From NCBI RefSeq assembly GCF_000373925.1, contig NZ_KB892823.1, forward strand, positions 87,525 to 151,524: a DNA stretch of 64,000 nt. Reading direction: 5' to 3'. The position numbers were made by a program, and so were the translations under genes. Each line of letters opens with the position of its first letter. Within the stretch, counting starts at the first letter, position 1. Source of the DNA: Actinopolymorpha alba DSM 45243 (GTDB lineage: Bacteria > Actinomycetota > Actinomycetes > Propionibacteriales > Actinopolymorphaceae). Below, one piece after another: positions 33,104 through 43,340 of this stretch. The notes below the pieces were generated by a model. It worked only from the letters and a program-made list of their open reading frames with translations, had not been told where the DNA came from and made no database searches.

Positions 33104-35281
33104 GTGACGCGGCAGTGGGTGGGGCAATATCGTGCAGGGGTGCGGGAGTCGAGGTGGGAGGACGGGTCATCGGTGCCCCCACCCTTGAGGGACGCCGCAC
33201 CACCCGACCGGCGCACCGAGGGCGCTCGTCGCAGACCCGACCACACCGCCGTTGCCGACGGTGCCGATTTCGACGGCCAGGACGCTCAGAGCCGCGGCCA
33301 GCAAGGCCGTGACGCGTTCTCCTCATCACCGGGACGTCGTGCCGCGACTTCCGAACCGTCGCCGCACCACCACACCAACACCCCCGCCGATCCGTCCACA
33401 CGCGCTCGTGGCCGGCGGGCCGCTCCCGCATCGGAGACGCCGACACCGCCGCCGCCGACGGTCGGTGGGCGCCGCGCCGCGCTCCCACCCATCGAGCACC
33501 ACCCTCCCGTAGCGCAGCGGCCGGCCGTCGAACAGCAGCCGGCCGAGCATCCGTCCATGCCGCCGGCCCCCGCGCCTGGGATGTCCAGCGGTCGCCGGGT
33601 ACGCGGATCCAACCCTCGGCCGTCAGCGGCGGACGAAGCCCCACCACGGAACGAATCGACAGGGAGCGAATCGACACTGCGCGGATCGACAGGGAGCGGC
33701 GGACGGCGGGCCCGCGCTGTCTCGACGCCCGACTCCCTCGGGCCCGCACCGCGGTCGGCGGCGGCACGGCCACCCACGTTCGACCCGACTGACGACTTCG
33801 ACGACGAGGTGTTGCCGCCGCTGCCGAAGGACGGCCGGCGCGGGGGAGGCCTGGCCCTCCCAGGCCACCACGACGAACTGGCCTCCGAACGCTTCGCGGC
33901 GGCCCGCTGGCAGGAGTCTCCGGTCACCCCGCCGCCGCAGGATCCGCCGAGCCGACCGTCCGGTGGACGGCGGCGCCGTGCGACGGATCCCGTTCCCGAG
34001 GATCCTCCCGTCACGAACTCCGCGCCCCGCTGGGAGGAGACCCCGCATCCGAACGCAGGCTCCGATCCCCTGTGGAACACGCCGAACGAGAGTTCGCCAT
34101 GGCACCTGCCGACTGAGAGTCCGCCGTGGCACCAGCCTTCAGAAAGCTGGCAGGACGGCTCGGCGTACGACCTGCTCGCGGGAGAGGGCTCCACGAGCGA
34201 CGGACGCCACGGTGGGCGGTCCGACTACGACCTCCCGCGGCCCGACGTCGACGCTTCGAACCCGCGTCTGGAGGCCCCGGCAACGGATATGTTCGTGGAC
34301 CTTCCCGGGTACGCCGGGCACGCCGAGCGGTTCGACGACCTGCCGACACCGATCGGTGACCCGCTCACCGGAGCCATACCCGACAGCGGGGTCGCCGGCT
34401 CACCACCACGCCAGGACCGCTGGAGCGGATGGCCACCTGCTGGCGACGGTCTCACCGCCGATCCGCTGACTTCCTCCGCCTCGGCCGGGCAGGCCCCCGA
34501 TCCCTCGGCCGGGCTGGCCAGCGCCGCCTCGGCCGATTGGGCCAGCGATGAGATTCGCCCCAGTCGAAGCCCCGACGGCGACCATCTCGACCCGCTACGA
34601 CCTCGCGGGCACCGGGGCCAGCGCGACCAGGGTTTCGCGGACCAGGCGGAGTCTCGACCCCCACTCGAGCCTGCCATGCCTCCCGCCACCGGTATGTCCC
34701 CCGCCCAATCCAGGCAGGCACCGCCCAGCCCACCGGTCCCGCCCGAGGACAACGGGAGCCGCTCCATGCGGGCGCGGCGCACCGAGGATCGGCCACGCCG
34801 GGAGCGGCGGCCCCGCGAGACGGGCATGTCCGCCCCGCTCGCGATCGTGGTCGCCATCGGCAGCGGACTGGGTGCCGCCTTCCTGGACCTCACGGTGACC
34901 GGGCGGCTCGGCGTGTTGTTCAGCCTGTGCTTCGCCCTGACGGCGTTCGGCGTGGCCGCGGGTATCCGCCGTTCGGCCGTCTTCACCGCGGGGGTGCTCC
35001 CGCCGCTCGCCGCGCTGGCGACGTTCGTCGGGGTCGGCGTACTGGCACCGGAGAGGCTGAGCAGTACGGCGTCGCCGTTCGCAGCCGTCCTGGCCGGGCT
35101 CGCCTCGGAGTCGTGGACGCTCGTGGCCGCCTGCGCACTGACGCTCGGCACGATCGCGCTTCGCGTCGCGCTCGGTCAACCGCGGGCAGATGATGAGGTC
35201 ATCGAGGAGGAGCCGCCGCGCGAAGATCCTTCCGCAGCTCGGGGGGCAGCGCGAAGATCAGGCTCTCGTCGGCCGTCCTGA
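33104..35281 (+). CDS. DUF6542 domain protein with a long disordered N-terminus
   Basis: A 725-aa protein. Residues 1 to about 565 are disordered, rich in Pro, Arg, Ser and Asp, with repeated GRR and GSES-type patches. The C-terminal 150 residues are the DUF6542 membrane domain with four segments ([80 protein letters not shown]). The function is unknown; in streptomycetes it is also coded near ispH. GTG 33104 follows a -10 box by 7 bases, but downstream starts are possible. Its last 83 bp overlap the 3' end of ispH on the other strand. Confidence 0.8.
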   Translation: MTRQWVGQYRAGVRESRWEDGSSVPPPLRDAAPPDRRTEGARRRPDHTAVADGADFDGQDAQSRGQQGRDAFSSSPGRRAATSEPSPHHHTNTPADPSTRARGRRAAPASETPTPPPPTVGGRRAALPPIEHHPPVAQRPAVEQQPAEHPSMPPAPAPGMSSGRRVRGSNPRPSAADEAPPRNESTGSESTLRGSTGSGGRRARAVSTPDSLGPAPRSAAARPPTFDPTDDFDDEVLPPLPKDGRRGGGLALPGHHDELASERFAAARWQESPVTPPPQDPPSRPSGGRRRRATDPVPEDPPVTNSAPRWEETPHPNAGSDPLWNTPNESSPWHLPTESPPWHQPSESWQDGSAYDLLAGEGSTSDGRHGGRSDYDLPRPDVDASNPRLEAPATDMFVDLPGYAGHAERFDDLPTPIGDPLTGAIPDSGVAGSPPRQDRWSGWPPAGDGLTADPLTSSASAGQAPDPSAGLASAASADWASDEIRPSRSPDGDHLDPLRPRGHRGQRDQGFADQAESRPPLEPAMPPATGMSPAQSRQAPPSPPVPPEDNGSRSMRARRTEDRPRRERRPRETGMSAPLAIVVAIGSGLGAAFLDLTVTGRLGVLFSLCFALTAFGVAAGIRRSAVFTAGVLPPLAALATFVGVGVLAPERLSSTASPFAAVLAGLASESWTLVAACALTLGTIALRVALGQPRADDEVIEEEPPREDPSAARGAARRSGSRRPS

Positions 35282-36167
35282 CCTCTTCCGCCGACGGGAA
35301 GCCGCGCTCTCCCAGCAGGTCGAGAACGCCCTGGACGAGCGCGTCTGGCACGCTCGCACCGCTCGTGACCCCCACAACCGTGACGCCGTCGAGCCAGGAG
35401 TCGTCGATCTCATCAGCGTTGTCGATGCGGTACGACGCGCGGGCGCCGGCTTCGAGGGCGACCTCGACGAGGCGTACGGAGTTGGAGGAGTTGGCCGAGC
35501 CGACGACGATCACGAGGTCGGCCTCGCGGGCGATCTCCTTGACGGCGAGCTGGCGGTTTTGGGTGGCGTAGCAGATGTCGTCGCTCGGCGGGTCGAGCAG
35601 TAGCGGGAACTTCTGGCGGAGCCGTTCGACGGTCTGCATCGTCTCGTCCACCGAGAGGGTGGTCTGGGACAGCCAGGCGACCTTCGAGGGATCGCGGACC
35701 TCGAGCCGGTCGACGTCGTCCGGGCCCTCCACGAGCTGGATGTGGTCCGGCGCCTCACCGGAGGTCCCCTCGACCTCCTCGTGGCCGGCGTGCCCGATGA
35801 GCAGAATGTCCAGCTCGTCGTGAGCGAACCGCTTGGCCTCGTGGTGCACCTTCGTGACCAACGGACAGGTGGCGTCGATGGTCTTGAGCGAACGCTCCTG
35901 CGCCTGGGCGTGAACCGCCGGCGAGACGCCGTGCGCGGAGAAGACGACGGTGGCCTCCTCGGGCACCTCGTCAAGCTCGTCGACGAAGATCGCCCCGCGT
36001 TCCTCGAGCGTGTGAACGACGTGCTTGTTGTGGACGATCTGCTTGCGGACGTAGACCGGCGGGCCATACAGGTCGAGAGCCTTCTCGACCGTGATCACCG
36101 CCCGGTCGACCCCGGCGCAGTAGCCCCGGGGGGCAGCGAGCAGGACTCGGCGTTCCGTCGACGTCAT
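35199..36167 (-). CDS. ispH: 4-hydroxy-3-methylbut-2-enyl diphosphate reductase (IspH/LytB)
   Basis: 322 aa from ATG 36167; an in-frame ATG at 36176 would add three residues. The three cluster cysteines are Cys17 (APRGYCAGV), Cys101 (DATCPLV) and Cys199 ([12 protein letters not shown]). It makes IPP and DMAPP in the last step of the MEP pathway with a 4Fe-4S cluster. Substrate-binding motifs SAHGVSP and GSANSSNS are present. It is convergent with DUF6542 and overlaps it tail to tail by 83 bp. Confidence 0.96.
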   Translation of the reverse strand: MTSTERRVLLAAPRGYCAGVDRAVITVEKALDLYGPPVYVRKQIVHNKHVVHTLEERGAIFVDELDEVPEEATVVFSAHGVSPAVHAQAQERSLKTIDATCPLVTKVHHEAKRFAHDELDILLIGHAGHEEVEGTSGEAPDHIQLVEGPDDVDRLEVRDPSKVAWLSQTTLSVDETMQTVERLRQKFPLLLDPPSDDICYATQNRQLAVKEIAREADLVIVVGSANSSNSVRLVEVALEAGARASYRIDNADEIDDSWLDGVTVVGVTSGASVPDALVQGVLDLLGERGFPSAEEVRTADESLIFALPPELRKDLRAAAPPR

Positions 36168-36361
36168 GCCCTTCATCGTAGGGTCCGTGTCGGGTGAAGC
36201 TCGCCGCCTGGCGGGGATGAGCCGTGGGCCTGTGGCCAGCGTCACGACTGGCGCCGCGCCGCCTCCACGGACCGTCGCGGACCCACAACTGATCGTTGAC
36301 GCGAGATCAGCGTCCTCGCGGTCGCGCGGGCAGGCCGGGATCTTGCGATCATCGTGCCGTT

Positions 36362-36379
36362 GGAGGTCGCGCGACCTCC
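36362..36379. promoter_or_regulatory. Perfect 18-bp palindrome upstream of the acetyltransferase
   Basis: GGAGGTCGC-GCGACCTCC, no loop. It lies about 49 bp before the ATG at 36428 in the divergent ispH/acetyltransferase gap, where an operator would sit. A hairpin is also possible. Confidence 0.4.
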
Positions 36380-36427
36380 TACTCCGCACATCGCGAGGCT
36401 CCATAGCCTGCGGGAAGGTGATTCGTG

Positions 36428-37075
36428 ATGCCAGTAGTACCCGCCGATCCGACCGCGGTGCATCCGATGCCCGAGCAGCCCCGGGTGGTGCTGCTGAAAC
36501 CGCTGGTCACCTCTCCGCTGATCGAGGTCGGGGAGTACTCCTACTACGACGACCCGGATGATCCGACCGCGTTCGAGACCCGCAACGTGCTGTATCACTA
36601 CGGGCCGGAGAAGCTGATCATCGGGAAGTTCTGCGCACTGGGCACAGGCGTGCGGTTCATCATGAACGGCGCGAATCACCGCATGGACGGCCCGTCAACC
36701 TTCCCTTTCCCGATCATGGGGGGTTCCTGGGTCGAGCACTTCGATCTCCTCACCGGCCTACCCGGACGCGGTGACACCGTGGTGGGCAACGACGTGTGGC
36801 TCGGGTATCGCGCCCTGGTGATGCCCGGCGCCCGTATCGGCAACGGAGCGATCATCGCTTCGGGTTCGGTCGTCGTCGACGACGTCCCCGACTACGGCAT
36901 CGTCGGTGGCAACCCGGCAAGGCTCATCCGCCGCCGCTACAGCGAGGAGGACGTCACCCGCCTTCTGGAGCTGGCCTGGTGGGACTGGCCGCCTCAGCGC
37001 ATCACCGAGCACATCCGCACGATCATGTCCGGGAGCATCGACGACCTCGAGGCCGCCGCCACGGAGTTGTCATAG
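36428..37075 (+). CDS. CatB-related O-acetyltransferase (Xat/Vat family)
   Basis: 215 aa from ATG 36428 behind GGAAGG. The left-handed beta-helix hexapeptide repeats include [20 protein letters not shown] and [20 protein letters not shown], ending with [20 protein letters not shown]. The catalytic His is in NGANHRMDG. The family moves acetyl groups from acetyl-CoA to hydroxyls of streptogramin A, chloramphenicol or sugars. Nothing near it points to resistance; many soil actinobacteria carry such genes. It is not in an operon. Its stop lies inside a terminator hairpin. Confidence 0.88.
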   Translation: MPVVPADPTAVHPMPEQPRVVLLKPLVTSPLIEVGEYSYYDDPDDPTAFETRNVLYHYGPEKLIIGKFCALGTGVRFIMNGANHRMDGPSTFPFPIMGGSWVEHFDLLTGLPGRGDTVVGNDVWLGYRALVMPGARIGNGAIIASGSVVVDDVPDYGIVGGNPARLIRRRYSEEDVTRLLELAWWDWPPQRITEHIRTIMSGSIDDLEAAATELS

Positions 37076-37114
37076 GTATCTCGGTCTCTTAGCCGAGAAA
37101 CCTATGACAACTCC
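37063..37114. terminator. Hairpin overlapping the acetyltransferase stop codon
   Basis: Twenty-two-base arms (37063-37084 and 37093-37114), one mismatch, loop of 8; the TAG stop (37073-37075) lies in the left arm. The core TCTCGGTCTCTTAGCCGAGA resembles the F1 core, but the outer stem is different. It separates convergent genes. Confidence 0.75.
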
Positions 37115-37162
37115 AGCTTCGCCCCGATTTCTCAACATCCGAAACAGTCGGGTGTACGCCGG

Positions 37163-39085
37163 TCAGGCGTCGGCGTAGTCGGGCCGGAGGTTCTCCAGGC
37201 GCCGCACGCTGTCGGAGAGGCCGCCGGGCCGGTTGCGTGCCAGCCACAGGCGGTTGTACTCCTCGATGATCCCCTCGAGGTCGGCCGCCAGCTCCCGGCG
37301 TACGTCGTCACCACCCTCGGCACCGAGAGCCAACAGCCCGCGCCGGCAGGCGTGCCGCAGCAGCCGCGCGGTGTTGAGGAACTCCTCCCTCACCAGCTCC
37401 GCGTCCGCAGCGGTCGACTGAGCGGCGTCGAGCACCCCCATCGCCTCGTCGACTGCCGCGAGCGACTCGCGGAGCGTGTCGGGGCTGAGCTCGCCCACGC
37501 GCGGGCCGTACGCGTGGGTGTTGGTCGCAAGCTTCTCCATGCTGGACTGCAGGATCCAGAACAGCACCGAGGAGTTGTGCGGCTCGATCCCGACCTTGGT
37601 GTAGACGTTGCCGAGGTCGTACGCCAGCCGCCCGAGCGACCCCGTCGGGTCCTTGAACGCGTGCCAGCTCGTCGCCTCCGCGACGTCGAGGTCGCGGTTG
37701 GACTCAAGATCCCAGGAGTACGCCGCACCCGCCGCGTACCCCAGGTAGCTGACCGGCAGCACCTGCCAGTGGCCGCGGTCGCCCCAGTCGGTGATGAGGT
37801 AACCGGTCGCGCCGTGCCGCAGGCCGTTCTCCGCGGCGCTGAGTAGGTTGCCGAGGGCGTTCTTGCTCCGGCCGGCGATGCTGTTCCATGACGACGTTCC
37901 CGGACAGGTGTAGAACGCCACACCCGCGGCGGCGTACCTCTCGCACAGCGTCCCGAACGGGTGGTCCGCCTCGTAGCCCCACCCGAGCGCCACCGCGTCC
38001 TTCGGCAGCTCCGGGATCAGCTCCGGGTGCTGCTCGATGATGTCGCCCCAGAACTGCATGGTGTAGCCGCGGGCGGTGACCTCCGCGTAGATCTTCAGCA
38101 GGAAGTCGAGGTAGACCCGGCCGGTCCCCTGCTCCTCGCAGAGCTCCTTGGTGCGCCCCTGGCCGAGGTCGAAGGTTTCGTCGCACCCGACGTTGAACTG
38201 CTTGCTCGAGAAGTGCGGGAGGAGTTCGTCGTACAGCTCCTTGACCAGCTCGAGGCTGCCCGGGTCGCCCGGCGCCAGGCTGAACGGTCCGCGCATCTCG
38301 CCCCACGGCGTCACGAAGCCCTCGCTGACCTCGCCGAGTGGGGCGTACCTCGGCAGCTCCAGCCAGCGGTGCATGTGGCCGAAGGAGTTCTGGTTGGGGA
38401 CCAGCTCGATGTGGCGTTCCTTGCAGTACGCGTCCAGAGCCAGGATCTCCTCGCCGGTGAACGGTGAGGCGTTCGCCCAGACCTCCGGGTGGCGGCGGTA
38501 GGCGAAGGTGTGCTCGGTGTAGAGCTGGATCTGGTTGATCTTCCAGCCGGCGAGCAGGTCGATGAGCGCGTACACCGTCTCCATCGTCGGGACCTTGTCC
38601 CGGCTCACGTCGAGCATGACTCCACGAGCGGCGTGGTCGGGCCAGTCGGAGATGCGCAGGCACGGCAGCTCCGGCGCGGACTGCTCGATGACCTGGATGA
38701 GGGTGCAGACGCCGTAGAAGACGCCCTGCGGGGTCCCGGCCTCGACGAGCAGGCGCTCGGGTGTGATGGAGAGTTCGTACCCCTGGTCGGGTACGGCGCT
38801 GTCGGGGTTCAGCCGCAGGATCGCGCCCACCTCGTGCGCCGGGCCGACCGTGGTCGCGGAGATCTCCCAGTCGACCCCGGCGATGGTACGGATGGCGTCC
38901 CGCAACCGCCGAGCGGTCGCGAGCAACTCGCCCGCGTCGGCCGCCTCGATGACGATCCGCCGCTGCGACGCCGGGCCGGCGATCGGGTCAGCGGTGAGGC
39001 TGCAGTGCCCGGGGTCGAGATCCGCGGTCCGCGGGCAGGGCAGGAGTGACAGGGCGGTCGCCCCGGTGGTTGCAGCTGGGTTCAT
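37163..39085 (-). CDS. Glycoside hydrolase family 20, beta-N-acetylhexosaminidase
   Basis: A 640-aa protein. An N-terminal GH20b-like domain (about 40-145) is followed by the TIM barrel. The acid/base pair is Asp302-Glu303 in NVGCDETFDLG. RGVMLDVSRDKVPTMETVYA and NQNSFGHMHRWLELPRY are further family blocks. No signal peptide is seen, so it should act in the cytoplasm on imported chitobiose-type or other N-acetylhexosamine sugars. About 150 helical residues close the protein. It is not linked to a transporter here. Confidence 0.9.
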   Translation of the reverse strand: MNPAATTGATALSLLPCPRTADLDPGHCSLTADPIAGPASQRRIVIEAADAGELLATARRLRDAIRTIAGVDWEISATTVGPAHEVGAILRLNPDSAVPDQGYELSITPERLLVEAGTPQGVFYGVCTLIQVIEQSAPELPCLRISDWPDHAARGVMLDVSRDKVPTMETVYALIDLLAGWKINQIQLYTEHTFAYRRHPEVWANASPFTGEEILALDAYCKERHIELVPNQNSFGHMHRWLELPRYAPLGEVSEGFVTPWGEMRGPFSLAPGDPGSLELVKELYDELLPHFSSKQFNVGCDETFDLGQGRTKELCEEQGTGRVYLDFLLKIYAEVTARGYTMQFWGDIIEQHPELIPELPKDAVALGWGYEADHPFGTLCERYAAAGVAFYTCPGTSSWNSIAGRSKNALGNLLSAAENGLRHGATGYLITDWGDRGHWQVLPVSYLGYAAGAAYSWDLESNRDLDVAEATSWHAFKDPTGSLGRLAYDLGNVYTKVGIEPHNSSVLFWILQSSMEKLATNTHAYGPRVGELSPDTLRESLAAVDEAMGVLDAAQSTAADAELVREEFLNTARLLRHACRRGLLALGAEGGDDVRRELAADLEGIIEEYNRLWLARNRPGGLSDSVRRLENLRPDYADA

Positions 39086-39310
39086 CGTGCACGGGGTCCT
39101 GTCTCGTCGTAGGGCGCGGACGCGGCTGCCACGGTAATGCAGGCGCCGGCGTCCAGCCTGCCGGCGTTCTGTTACAGATCACCGTCACGCCCGGATTCGG
39201 TCAGGCGACATCTGAATGGAATCCGGCGCCCATCCGTAAGAGCGGGCGCGGGGGTGCCACGCGAGTGCGGTGCCACGCGAGTCCGGCGCCGCCGTCTCCC
39301 GGGGAACTTC

Positions 39311-39316
39311 TAGGCT
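39311..39316 (+). promoter_or_regulatory. -10 box for a leaderless xseA transcript
   Basis: TAGGCT, 7 bases before ATG 39324; no SD. Confidence 0.55.
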
Positions 39317-39323
39317 GCCGGTC

Positions 39324-40550
39324 ATGGCCCTGGAGACGTCCCCCGAAAAGCCGGCACCTGTACGCCAGATCGCGAACCTGATCGGCCAGTGGATCGGGCG
39401 GCTCGGCGCGGTGTGGGTCGAGGGGCAGGTCGCGCAACTCACCCGCCGGCCCGGAACCACCACGGTCTTCCTCACCCTGCGCGATCCCGTCGCCGACATC
39501 TCCATCCAGGTGACCTGCCCGCGCCGGGTCTTCGACATCGTTGACCCACCGGTGATCGAGGGCGCCCGGGTGGTCGTTCAGGCCCGGCCGGTCTACTACG
39601 TGCCCCGCGGGTCCCTCTCCCTCGCCGCCTCCGACATCCGGCCGGTCGGGCTCGGCGAACTCCTGGCCCGGCTGGAGCGCCTGAAGCGCCTGCTCGCCGC
39701 CGAAGGGCTGTTCGCCCGGGAGCGCAAGCGCGGCCTGCCGTTCCTGCCCCGGAAGGTCGGCCTGGTGTGCGGGCGGGGCTCCGCCGCCGAGCACGACGTA
39801 CTGGAGAACGCCCGGCGCCGGTGGTCAGCGGTCAGCTTCCGGGTGGAGAACGTCGCCGTCCAGGGTCCGCAGGCCGCGGCCCAGGTGATCGAGGCGCTCC
39901 GGCGGCTGGACACCGAGCCTGACGTCGACGTGATCGTCGTGGCCCGGGGTGGCGGCTCGGTCGAAGACCTGCTGCCCTTCTCCGACGAGGGCATGATCCG
40001 GGCCGTGGCACAGTGTCGTACGCCGGTGGTGAGCGCCATCGGCCACGAGCAGGACATGCCGCTGCTGGATCTGGTGGCCGACGTACGCGCCTCCACACCC
40101 ACCGACGCGGCCCGGCGGATCGTCCCGGACGTCGGCGAGGAGGTTGCCCGGATCGACCAGCTTCGTACCCGCGGCCGCCAGATCCTGGCCAGCTGGCTCG
40201 ACCGGGAGCTCTCGGCCCTCCACGCACTCCGGGCGCGTTCCGCGCTCAGTGACCCACAACGCGAGATCGGGCGGCGGTCGGAGGAGATCGCCGCGTTGCG
40301 GGACCGCTCCCGCCGTTACCTCGCCCAAGTCCTCGACCGGGCCGAGGACAACCTCGACCACCAGCTCGCGCGGGTCCGTGCGCTCTCCCCCAAGGCCACC
40401 CTCGAACGCGGGTACGCCGTCCTACAGAAGACGGACGGCGCCGCTGTCCGGGATCCGTCCGAGGTCGTACCCGGGGAGGTCCTCGACGCCCGGGTCGCGG
40501 GTGGCAGGTTCCCGGTAGAAGTACGCGCGGACGGGGAAACCCTCGGGTAG
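39324..40550 (+). CDS. xseA: Exodeoxyribonuclease VII large subunit
   Basis: 408 aa. The N-terminal OB-fold holds [20 protein letters not shown]. The nuclease core has [40 protein letters not shown] and [20 protein letters not shown]. The C-terminal helical region and a final beta part ([17 protein letters not shown]) follow. With XseB it degrades single-stranded DNA from both ends without ATP. The start at 39324 removes upstream out-of-family residues and is supported by the -10 box 7 bases before. Confidence 0.95.
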   Translation: MALETSPEKPAPVRQIANLIGQWIGRLGAVWVEGQVAQLTRRPGTTTVFLTLRDPVADISIQVTCPRRVFDIVDPPVIEGARVVVQARPVYYVPRGSLSLAASDIRPVGLGELLARLERLKRLLAAEGLFARERKRGLPFLPRKVGLVCGRGSAAEHDVLENARRRWSAVSFRVENVAVQGPQAAAQVIEALRRLDTEPDVDVIVVARGGGSVEDLLPFSDEGMIRAVAQCRTPVVSAIGHEQDMPLLDLVADVRASTPTDAARRIVPDVGEEVARIDQLRTRGRQILASWLDRELSALHALRARSALSDPQREIGRRSEEIAALRDRSRRYLAQVLDRAEDNLDHQLARVRALSPKATLERGYAVLQKTDGAAVRDPSEVVPGEVLDARVAGGRFPVEVRADGETLG

Positions 40551-40572
40551 GGCTGATGCGGAGCGTCCTGGA

Positions 40573-40578
40573 TAGGGT
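40573..40578 (+). promoter_or_regulatory. -10 box for a leaderless xseB transcript
   Basis: TAGGGT, 8 bases before the GTG at 40587. It would let xseB be made in excess over xseA, which fits the known subunit excess of XseB. Confidence 0.45.
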
Positions 40579-40586
40579 GCTGAGTT

Positions 40587-40823
40587 GTGAGCGAGCCGCA
40601 GACCGCACTCTCCTACGAGCAGGCACGTGACGAACTCGTCGAGGCCGTACGCCGGCTCGAAGCGGGCGGGACCACCCTGGAGGAGTCCCTGCGCCTGTGG
40701 GAGCGCGGCGAGGAGCTCGCGAAGGTGTGTCAAGCCTGGCTGGACGGCGCGCGGGTTCGGCTGGAAGCGGCCCGGACGGCAGCGCCAGCTGACGAGGTCG
40801 AGGATCTCGCCGAGGAAGACTGA
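40587..40823 (+). CDS. xseB: Exodeoxyribonuclease VII small subunit
   Basis: 78 aa, GTG start. [20 protein letters not shown] and [20 protein letters not shown] are the family's two-helix signature. Small subunits wrap the long helix of XseA. It lies 36 bp behind xseA and 18 bp before glpX. A -10 box in the gap suggests it is also transcribed on its own. Confidence 0.94.
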   Translation: MSEPQTALSYEQARDELVEAVRRLEAGGTTLEESLRLWERGEELAKVCQAWLDGARVRLEAARTAAPADEVEDLAEED

Positions 40824-40841
40824 GCAGGAGGGGCACAGCGC

Positions 40842-41888
40842 ATGGCCGACCCGAAACTCGAATCCGACGCCGTACCGCCCCCGCTGCGTACCGACGGCGG
40901 TGCCCCCGACCGCAACCTCGCCCTCGAACTCGTCCGTGTCACCGAGGCCGCCGCGATGGCCGCCGGACGGTGGGTCGGCCGGGGTGACAAGAACGGTGCC
41001 GACCAGGCGGCCGTCAACGCGATGCGGACCCTGATCGCCTCAGTGAGCATGCGCGGCGTCGTCGTCATCGGCGAGGGCGAGAAGGACAACGCCCCGATGT
41101 TGTACAACGGCGAGGAGGTCGGCTCCGGCGACGGTGCCGAGTGTGACGTCGCCGTGGATCCGATCGACGGCACCACACTCACGGCAAAAGGGATGAGCAA
41201 CGCCGTCTCGGTCCTCGCGGTCGCCCCGCGCGGTGCGATGTACGACCCGTCCGCGGTGTTCTACATGGAGAAGCTCGCGACCGGCCCCGAGGCCGCCGAC
41301 GTCATCGACATCACCGCGCCGGTGAGCGAGAACATCCGCCGAGTCGCCCGCGCCAAGCACGAGGACCCCGAGGACGTCACGGTTGTCATCCTCGACCGGC
41401 CGCGGCACGAAAACCTCGTCCGGGAGATCCGCGAAACCGGGGCCCGGATCAAGTTCATCACCGACGGCGACGTCGCCGGCGCGATCATGGCCGCCCGGCC
41501 CGACACCGGTGTCGACCTGCTCGTCGGGATCGGTGGTACGCCCGAAGGGATCATCGCCGCCTGCGCCATGAAGTGCATCGGCGGGATGATCCAGGGTCGG
41601 CTGTGGCCGCGCGATGATGCCGAACGCCAGAAGGCGATCAACGCCGGCCACGACATGGAGCGCGTGCTCACGACCGACGATCTCGTCCAGAGCGAGGACG
41701 TGTTCTTCGTCGCGACCGGCATCACCGACGGGGAGCTCCTTCGCGGCGTCCGCTACCACGGCGACGGCGCCAACACCCACTCCCTGGTGATGCGGTCCCG
41801 CAGCGGGACCATCCGGTCGATCATGTCCGAGCACGCGTTGGCGAAGCTTCGGGCGTACTCCACCATCGACTTCGAACGCGCCTGCTAG
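40842..41888 (+). CDS. glpX: Class II fructose-1,6-bisphosphatase
   Basis: A 348-aa protein with ATG 40842 behind GGAGGGG. The metal site DPIDGTTL is near residues 106-113, with GEGEKDNAP before it and [16 protein letters not shown] later, as in GlpX. It removes the C1 phosphate from fructose 1,6-bisphosphate in gluconeogenesis and needs Mn or Mg. It is the third gene behind xseA-xseB, an order common in actinobacteria. Confidence 0.96.
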   Translation: MADPKLESDAVPPPLRTDGGAPDRNLALELVRVTEAAAMAAGRWVGRGDKNGADQAAVNAMRTLIASVSMRGVVVIGEGEKDNAPMLYNGEEVGSGDGAECDVAVDPIDGTTLTAKGMSNAVSVLAVAPRGAMYDPSAVFYMEKLATGPEAADVIDITAPVSENIRRVARAKHEDPEDVTVVILDRPRHENLVREIRETGARIKFITDGDVAGAIMAARPDTGVDLLVGIGGTPEGIIAACAMKCIGGMIQGRLWPRDDAERQKAINAGHDMERVLTTDDLVQSEDVFFVATGITDGELLRGVRYHGDGANTHSLVMRSRSGTIRSIMSEHALAKLRAYSTIDFERAC

Positions 41889-41891
41889 GGC

Positions 41892-42527
41892 TCAACCGCC
41901 GGCGCGCTTGAACCAGCGGCGGCGCTTCGGAGGGCGGGCGATCAACTCGCCGACGATGACGATGCCGCGTACCCGGATCAGTGGGGTCCCCGGTCCGGGT
42001 CGACCATGGGATTTGTTCTTACGCTCCCCGAGGACCGTCGTCCCGTGCTCGAACTCCACCGCGATGTCGTCGGGCACGATCAGGGTCAGCTGGCCGAGGC
42101 CGACCTGAACGTCGAGGATGACCTCGTGCGGGATGTCGGCCTCGGTGAGGTCCAGCGTGACCTGACCGATCAGGGCCCGCGCCGTCAGTCGCCTGGGCAC
42201 CAGCCAGCGGCCCGTGACGTTCTGCTCGCTGAGCACCGCGTTGATCTCGTTGGGTCCGGGCTGGGTGAGCGGGTGGTAGCCACTACCGGGCCGCGCGGCG
42301 GGGCTTCGTGAGTCCGCGCCATCCCCGAGGGGCAGGTCGGCGGTCAGCGGGGCGAGTTCGGCGTAGGTCTTGGCGGCGAACGTCCGCTCCAACCGAACCT
42401 CGAGTTCACCGAGGTCGATGCGCCCCTCGGCCGCGGCCTCGCGGAGGATCTCCGCGGTATGGTCGCGGTCCGCGTCGGAAGCGCGCAGGTCTCCCGAACC
42501 CGCCGCCGGCCACCCGCCACTTTCCAT
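41892..42527 (-). CDS. DUF1707 domain protein with a LiaF-like C-terminus
   Basis: A 211-aa protein, ATG 42527 behind AAGGGGAG. Residues 13-65 form the DUF1707 (SHOCT-like) domain: LRASDADRDHTAEILREAAA with GRIDLGELEVRLERTFAAKT. The last 90 residues are a beta-helix-like domain (LTLIVPDDIAVEFEHGTTVL) as in cell-wall-stress LiaF proteins. No membrane segment is seen. Such proteins are common in actinobacteria and are thought to sense envelope stress; this is not proven. It is convergent with glpX, 3 bp apart. Confidence 0.85.
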   Translation of the reverse strand: MESGGWPAAGSGDLRASDADRDHTAEILREAAAEGRIDLGELEVRLERTFAAKTYAELAPLTADLPLGDGADSRSPAARPGSGYHPLTQPGPNEINAVLSEQNVTGRWLVPRRLTARALIGQVTLDLTEADIPHEVILDVQVGLGQLTLIVPDDIAVEFEHGTTVLGERKNKSHGRPGPGTPLIRVRGIVIVGELIARPPKRRRWFKRAGG

Positions 42528-42651
42528 GGGTCCGCTCCCCTTGGCTCGGCCGCCCGATGATGCGGCTTGGTGCTGTCTACGGCATCTGAGGCTAGCCGGT
42601 CGGGTCGCCGGATGCGGCGTTCGTTCCTGCTATGTGTACGAACCCCTCGCC

Positions 42652-43260
42652 TCAGGCGCGAAGGAAAGCGACCAAAGGCACGCCCAGAAGGACGGCAGCG
42701 AGAATCGCCAAGATCAAGACCAGCGCGGCCGTGACCGGCCGGCGTTCCCACCACGGCACGATTCCGGGATGGATCTCGCCGAGCCGGGCGGGAGTGATCA
42801 CGCCCTCGATTTCGCGTACCGGTAGGCCGAGCCGGGCGACGAACCGGTCGAGGTCGCTCGGGGCGAAGGTGCCGGTGTGCAGCCGCAGCAGGGGCTTTCC
42901 AGCCACGTCGCAGATGAACACGTTGTGGTACGGGCCCGTCATTCCCCTCAGGGGCGGAAGCGTGGCTCGTACCACCGACCCGGCGTCGGCGCGGCGGCGC
43001 ATACGAGGTCGGCCGAGTAGCCCAACCCGGCCGAACTCGGCGTCGGTGACGATGACCCGCGTGCGGTACACGTAGAGAAAGCCTGGAATCGAAAGAACCG
43101 CGACGACCGCGGCCGCTACGGCGAACGCCGTCACCCCACCGATCCCCGCTGCCGGAACGAGGATCGTGGCGGCACAGATCGGCGCGAGGACGAAGGGCCT
43201 TCGGCGGGTCCCGGCTGATAATCGGATGACGAGCGCCGCGGCGGCCGGGTTGATCGACAT
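42652..43260 (-). CDS. Membrane protein with a PH-like domain
   Basis: 202 aa from ATG 43260. Two membrane segments near the N-terminus (FVLAPICAATILVPAAGIGG; FAVAAAVVAVLSIPGFLYVY) and one at the C-terminus (VTAALVLILAILAAVLLGVP). Between them RTRVIVTDAEFGRVGLLGRP looks like the bacterial PH (YdbS-like) fold. The role is unknown. A TAGCCT box lies 7 bases before the start, so a leaderless mRNA is likely. It diverges from the spermidine-synthase-like gene. Confidence 0.75.
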   Translation of the reverse strand: MSINPAAAALVIRLSAGTRRRPFVLAPICAATILVPAAGIGGVTAFAVAAAVVAVLSIPGFLYVYRTRVIVTDAEFGRVGLLGRPRMRRRADAGSVVRATLPPLRGMTGPYHNVFICDVAGKPLLRLHTGTFAPSDLDRFVARLGLPVREIEGVITPARLGEIHPGIVPWWERRPVTAALVLILAILAAVLLGVPLVAFLRA

Positions 43261-43267
43261 CCGGGCA

Positions 43268-43273
43268 AGGCTA
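43268..43273 (-). promoter_or_regulatory. -10 box for the leaderless PH-like gene
   Basis: TAGCCT on the minus strand, 7 bases before ATG 43260. Confidence 0.5.
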
Positions 43274-43328
43274 GCTTGCCTGCGCACCGCCCTAATCCGC
43301 GCGACCGCGCCCCTATCGCCGCGACCTC

Positions 43329-43334
43329 TAGGCT
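43329..43334 (+). promoter_or_regulatory. -10 box for a leaderless spermidine-synthase-like transcript
   Basis: TAGGCT, 6 bases before the GTG at 43341. It is only 56 bp from the divergent -10 box at 43268-43273, so both genes share one short regulatory region. Confidence 0.5.
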
Positions 43335-43340
43335 GGATCG

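Noticed and set aside
36428..37075. Acquired antibiotic-resistance acetyltransferase
   Set aside because: Base composition and context are like the backbone and no mobile element is near; the family also includes non-resistance enzymes.
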